Assembly: GCF_949987515.2 (NCBI RefSeq)
Contig: NC_082703.1
Location: 8,208,680-8,272,679 of the forward strand
Source of the DNA: Delphinus delphis
Taxonomy: Eukaryota > Chordata > Mammalia > Artiodactyla > Delphinidae
Length of the DNA: 64,000 nt
Direction: 5' to 3'
The notes under the pieces are model-generated. The model worked only from the letters and a program-made list of their open reading frames with translations, was not told the DNA's origin and ran no database searches. This document shows, piece by piece, positions 59,439-64,000 of the stretch (position 1 is its first letter; each line of letters begins with the position of its first letter). Position numbers and translations under genes: made by a program.

Positions 59439-60943
59439 ATGATAATAGGAACATACATATCAATGATTACTTTAAATTTGAATGGACTAAATTCTCCAAC
59501 CAAAAGACACAGGCTCCCTGAATGGATATAAAAACAAGACCCATATATATGCTGTCTACAAGGGACCCACTTCAGACCTAGGGACACATACAGACAGAAC
59601 GTGAGGGGGTGGAAAAAGATGTTCCTTGCAAATGGAAATCAAAAGAAAGCTGGAGTAGCAATACTCAGATTAAATAGACTTTAAAGAATGTTACAAGAGA
59701 CAAGGAATGACACCACATAATGATCAAGGGATCGATCCAAGAAGAAGATAAAACAGTTATAAATATATATGCACCCAACATAGGAACACCCCAATACATA
59801 AGGCAAATGCTAACAGCTATAAAAGAGGAAATCAACATTAACACAATAATAGTGGGTGCATTTAACACCTCACTTATACCAATGGACAGATCATCCAGAC
59901 AGAAAATTCATAAGGAAACACAAGCTTTAAATGACACAATAGACCAGGTAGATTTAATTGATATTTATAGGGCATTCCATCCAAAAACATCAGATTACAC
60001 TTTCTTCTCAAGTGCTCATGGAACATTCTCCAGGATAGACCACATCTTGGGTCACAAATCAAGTCTCAGTAAATTTAAGAAAATTGAAATCATATCAACC
60101 ATCTTTTCTGACCACAACGCTATGAGATTAGAAATCAATTACAGCGGAAAAAATGTAAGAGACACAAACACATGGAGGCTAAACAGTATGTTACTAAATA
60201 ACCAAGAGATCACTGAAGAAATCAAAGAGGAAATAAAGAAATCCCTAGAGAAAAATGACAAAGAAAACACGATGATCCAAAACCTATGGGATGCAGCAAA
60301 AGCAGTTCTAAAAGGGAAGTTTATAGCAATACAATCCTACCTCAAGAAACAAGAAAAATCTCTAACAATCTAACCTTACACTTAAAGGAACTAGAGAAAG
60401 AAGAAGAAACAAAACCCAAAGTTAGTAGAAGAAATCATAAAGATCAGAGGAGAAATAAATGAAATAGAAACAAAGAAAACAACAGCAAAGATCAATAAAA
60501 CTAAAAGCTGGTTCTTTGAGAAGATAAACAAAATTGATAAAACTTTAGCCAGGCTCATCAAGAAAAAGAGGGAGAGGACTCAAATCAATAGAATTAGAAA
60601 TGAAAAAGGAGAAGTTACAATGGACACTGTAGAAATACAAAGCATCGTTAGAGACTACTATAAGCAACTCTATGCCAATAAAATGGACAACCTGAAAGAA
60701 ATGGACAAATTCTTAGAAAGGTATAACCTTCCAAGACTGAAGCAGGAAGAAATAGAAAATGTGAACAGACCAATCACAAGTAATGAAATTGAAACTGTGA
60801 TTATAAATCTTCCAACAAACAAAAGTCCAGGACCAGTTGGCTTCACAGGTGAATTCTATCAACATTTTCGAGAAGAGCTAATACCCATCCTTCTCAAACT
60901 CTTCCAAAAAATTGCAGAGCAGGAAACACTCTGAAATTCATTC
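59439..60943 (+). pseudogene. LINE-1 ORF2 N-terminal part (endonuclease to early RT), inverted block
   Basis: ATG at 59439. A stop falls at about codon 31 (tggatataaaaac near 59530), with a further break near 59690. The frame 59720-60373 holds most of the endonuclease: SRIDHILGHKSS and SDHNAMRLEINY (catalytic Asp-His) are intact, but GDFN reads GAFN (about 59851-59862), losing a catalytic Asp. 60620-60934 holds the early RT ([17 protein letters not shown]), with D changed to V in the usual GPDGF. The block ends near 60943, where antisense 5' UTR starts. Confidence 0.92.
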
Positions 60944-61668
60944 TTTAATCTACTTGTCTGCTGATGGGTGGGGTTTGGTTCCCTCCCTGTTGGTTGTTTG
61001 CCCTGAGGTGACCCAGCACTGGAGCCTACCCAGACTCTTTGGTGGGGCTAATGGCGAACTCTGGGAGGGCTCACGCCAAGGAGTACTTCCCAGAACTTCT
61101 GCTGCCAGTGTCCTTGTCCTCACGCTGAGACACAGCCACCCCCCGCCTCTGCAGGAGACCCTCCAACACTAGCAGGTAGGTCTGGTTCAGTCTCCTATGG
61201 GGTCACTGCTCCTTCCCCTGGGTCCCAATGCACACACTACTTTTTGTGTGCCCTCCAAGAGTGGAGTCTCTGTTTCCCACAGTCCTGTCAAAGTCCTGAA
61301 ATCAAATCCCACTAGCCTTCAAAGTCTGATTCTCTGGGAATTCCTCCTTCTGTTGGCAGACCCCCAGGTTAGGAAGCTTGATGTGGGGCTCAGAACCTTC
61401 TCTCCAGTGGGTGGACTTCTGTGGTATAACTGTTCTCCAGTTTGTGAGTCACCCACCCAGTGGTTATGGGATTTAATTTTACTGTGATTGCGCCCCTCCT
61501 ACCGTCTCACTGAGGCTCCTCCTTTGTCTTTGGATGTGGGATAACTTTTTTGGTGAGTTCCGGTGTCTTCCTGTCGATGATTGTTCAGCAGTTAGTTGTG
61601 ATTCCGGTGCTCTCGCAAGAGGGAGTGAATGCACGTCTTTCTACCCCACAATCCTGAACCAATCCCTC
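60943..61668 (-). promoter_or_regulatory. LINE-1 5' UTR (promoter region) of copy C
   Basis: On the minus strand it starts gagggattggttcaggattg at 61668 and runs through the GC-richer 5' UTR of the artiodactyl L1 (phrases such as gaggggcgcaatcacagtaa and ggagggtctcctgcagagg) to about 60943. In active copies this region drives L1 RNA by RNA polymerase II. Plus-strand frames at 60912-61722 are antisense artefacts. Confidence 0.8.
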
Positions 61669-61676
61669 TGTAGATT
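61669..61676. repeat. Right target-site duplication of L1 copy C
   Basis: tgtagatt, directly next to the 5' end of the element. Confidence 0.7.
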
Positions 61677-63258
61677 CCCCTTTCTTAAGATTTCTGAATA
61701 CTGTAGCCTTAACTCCTGCTGAGGAAATCTAGCAGCAACAGTGAAGGAGGGGCACCTTTGATCATAGCTGGATTGCGTGAGCCTTTCCATGTTCCCTCTG
61801 ACTCCACTTGGGTGCAAGGCAACACGCAGGCTCTGTTTATTGGGACATCAAGGAGTTTGGATGACGCCAGGTGGATCCTGTTGTGCAGAGTCTCCTCAAG
61901 GCTGTCTCTGTGAGCCACAGAATAATACTGGGGCTTTCTTAGATCCTCTGTGCTCGGCCATTCCTCTGCTGTTAAATTGCTGTCATCAATAAATCATTTC
62001 ATAACTAGCACGGGGTATCATTATCCCTTTCACAACAAGTAGCATAGTTTGTCAGGCAGCAGTGGTTGGGAAGACAGCATCCAGCAGCAGGGACACACAG
62101 GACGGTGGCAAGAAACAGCTGCAGTTTCACAAAATGCTTTGAGGACTAATTTCACCTGCTCTGTATCGAGTCATTCCCAACTGAATACATTCCATTGTAT
62201 TTGTTTCTTCTTTTGTGTATAAGGACACGCAAAAATTCATTCAGATTCCATCAAAATTTGAGGATGAACTGAACATTCGGAAAACAATCCTAATTCTGAG
62301 GCCAGGATTGATTAGAAACCAAGAAAGGCCGCACGCCAGGCTTGGAGGAAACAGTAAGGATCACAAAGTAAGTAGATCTTAAAGAGACTGGAACATGGCC
62401 AAGCAAGGGGGTCAAGAGAGCCAATGTAATTCTTTGAAGTGGGTTATTTCATCGTCCTTTTAGCACACACGTTGCTTCTGTCACTTGTGTCCCTCCTAAC
62501 CAATTGCCTCTCACTCTGTTCTGTCTTAATGGCCTCTGCTTATCCGTTACTTGCATTTACTCATGTCTTCTGATATCTCATGGGCACTACTGCCTGCTTC
62601 TTTGTGTCTTTACTTTCCTGGTGCCTCTATCAGCTACTGATTCTCTTTTAGGATCAAGCCATACTCAGAAGAGCAAGAATCCACAAGTACACAATCACTT
62701 CACCCTTCCTGGGCAAGTCTCACTGAGTCTACACTCACGAGCAGCTAACCCGCCTCGGTGTGCGTGCCTGGTCCGGTGGACATGCCAGTAGCCGTATGTG
62801 GTACACGGCATGGCCACCTATGCTTAAGAAGGCACTCAGCACCACTTCCCCCAGCAGGGACTATGGGTGGGGACTCCGTAACGAAACCATGCCTGCAGAA
62901 AGATTTCGAAGGTTGCTTTATCTCCAAGTTCCGTAAAAGGCTCTTCCTGTGTATTGATATTGGTTTGGCTATGTCAGTACGTAAAGAACGGCTGAAGCAT
63001 GACCTAAATAGCACATCTTGACAAAAATTATTAGGTGAAAATATAGGAATTCTCTGCTACCTTGTTTTCACGGTATTAAATCATATTAAAATAAAGTTAA
63101 TAACTCACGTTCTGTATCTTTACATCACATTCCACTGAAAGCTATGGAAATAAAATACTCAGAAGTTCCATATTCTGTATGTTTGAGAATACTACTGTTC
63201 TACTTGTGATTCTAACAGGAAAACTGAGTTTTAGGTGAACTCAGAAAGAGCCACTGAA
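61677..63258. other. Unique intronic DNA, no gene seen
   Basis: About 1.6 kb. Frames at 62504-62791 (+), 62745-63014 (-) and 62758-63021 (+) overlap, resemble no family and lack convincing splice borders. Confidence 0.5.
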
Positions 63259-63271
63259 CCAAAGGACTTTT

Positions 63272-63409
63272 TTTGTTTTGTTTGTGTTTTTGTTTTCTTT
63301 GGCCGCACCGCACAGCATATGGGACCTCAGTTCCCCGACCACGGATAGAACCCGTGCCCCCTGCAGGGGAAGCACAGAGTCTTAACCACTGGACCACCAG
63401 GGAAGTCCC
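63272..63409 (-). mobile_element. CHR-1-like short SINE, minus strand
   Basis: T/G-rich tail at the left (ttttgttttgtttgtgtttt), antisense body (gatagaacccgtgccccctg), and antisense head ggaccaccagggaagtccc at the right. Flanked by related target copies at 63259-63271 (ccaaaggactttt) and 63410-63422 (ccaaagtgctttt). Confidence 0.92.
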
Positions 63410-63423
63410 CCAAAGTGCTTTTT

Positions 63424-63646
63424 AACTGAAGTATAGCTGATTTACAATGTTGTGTTAATTTCTGCTGTACAGCATAGTGATTCACTTATAAATACATATA
63501 TATTCTTTTAAAAGCTCTTTTCCATTATGGTTTACCACAGGATACTGAATATACTTTCCCGTGCTATACAGTAGGACCTTGTTGACCCCAAACTCCCAAT
63601 CCATCTCTCCCCTCCCCCCTTCCCCTTGGCAACCACAAGTCTTGAA
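63424..63646 (-). mobile_element. LINE-1 3' end (about 220 bp), minus strand, same site as the SINE
   Basis: Antisense of the older 3' UTR type: aactgaagtatagctgattt, tccattatggtttaccacag, acagtaggaccttgttgacc, ccttggcaaccacaagtct. The target copies ccaaagtgctttt lie at 63410-63422 and 63647-63659. Confidence 0.92.
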
Positions 63647-63659
63647 CCAAAGTGCTTTT

Positions 63660-64000
63660 GATGGAGAGAAAAAAAAGGAGTGCAGTCCGAGGAGCCATTG
63701 ACTAGACTAGTCTACTCAGTTCTCAACAAGTATATAGAAAAGTCACACTCCTTACATTTCTACTGTCAGGATTCCCCATCTATGGTGTTGCCTAAACCCC
63801 ACGTCCCCACAAGCAGCCCTAGAGCTTATCTTCAGCTTAGCATCCTGAAGAAGACTTGAATACCAACAAACTACACGCTCAGTAGAACAATTTTAAGAAC
63901 ACAGACGCGAAGAATCATTCTGGACTTTCATTCTGGTGTCCGCCCAGCCCTCCCCAGGAAATTAGAGGCGTGTGAACTAGAAATAAGTTTAAAAAGAAAT
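63660..64000. other. Unique intronic DNA at the window end
   Basis: No recognised feature. Confidence 0.5.

Larger units (their letters stand above)
57612..61668 (-). mobile_element. LINE-1 copy C: both ends present, middle 1.9 kb inverted
   Basis: Read on the minus strand: 61668-60943 is the first ~725 bp of the L1 5' UTR; 60943-59024 is an inverted block (in plus orientation, ORF1 end through early RT); 59023-57655 is late ORF2 and the short 3' UTR (copy-B type); 57654-57644 is an A tract; 57643-57618 is a 26-bp extra segment; 57617-57612 is a second A tract. About 0.9 kb (5' UTR end and most of ORF1) and about 1.2 kb (RT core) are missing at the two inversion borders. The 8-bp duplication tgtagatt flanks the whole, which favours one insertion. 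Confidence 0.87.
46138..64000 (-). other. UNC5D: Intron of the UNC5D-like gene, upstream of the exon
   Basis: Everything 5' of the exon on the minus strand within the window. No earlier exon (Ig domain 1) was recognised, so this intron is at least 17.9 kb. The call is inference from the exon's phase and orientation. Confidence 0.72.

Noticed and set aside
60912..61722. Plus-strand frames of 62-96 codons that might form a gene
   Set aside because: They are antisense to the L1 5' UTR of copy C.

Overview
The window is a piece of a cetacean (whale or dolphin) nuclear genome. The main sign is the many copies of the tRNA-derived CHR SINE (heads reading gcttccctggtggcgcagtgg), found in cetaceans, hippos and ruminants, in the long and short forms typical of whales. 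They sit with artiodactyl-type LINE-1 elements of several ages, old MIR and L2 relics, and Tigger and mariner DNA-transposon remains. No bacterial or viral genes, CRISPR arrays or operons are present.

The only functional coding sequence I can support is one 104-nt exon on the minus strand (46034-46137). It has a consensus acceptor and donor and encodes part of the second immunoglobulin domain of a netrin receptor, best matched from memory to UNC5D. The rest of the window is therefore read as the two very large introns of that gene, transcribed right to left: 64000-46138 upstream of the exon and 46033-1 downstream. I found no second exon.

Layout. 1-12.3 kb is a LINE-1 cluster: a plus-strand element cut by the window start (1-3515), a minus-strand 3' fragment (6265-7212), and a long plus-strand element (7467-12300) with a shortened ORF1 and a broken ORF2. 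12.3-27.5 kb is mostly unique intron with scattered SINEs, MIRs and short L1 tails. 27.5-30.4 kb is a GC-rich island ending in a minus-strand processed pseudogene of MAPK8IP3 (JIP3), 5' portion. 30.4-46 kb holds more L1 tails, a 248-bp uninterrupted purine tract, and a small L1 with a 5' inversion. 46-52 kb holds the exon, a Tigger-type element carrying a nested SINE, and a 395-bp TG/TA tract. 52-55.4 kb holds an old L1 and a Tigger1 relic. 57.6-61.7 kb holds an L1 whose two ends are intact and flanked by a target duplication but whose middle 1.9 kb is inverted. 63.3-63.65 kb holds a SINE and an L1 tail that used the same target site.

The main interest is retrotransposition mechanics: repeated use of one target site, probable 3' transductions, two kinds of L1 inversion, a SINE lacking its A box, and loss of catalytic residues in L1 endonucleases. 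I saw no convincing new gene system. Family names come from recognition, without any search.
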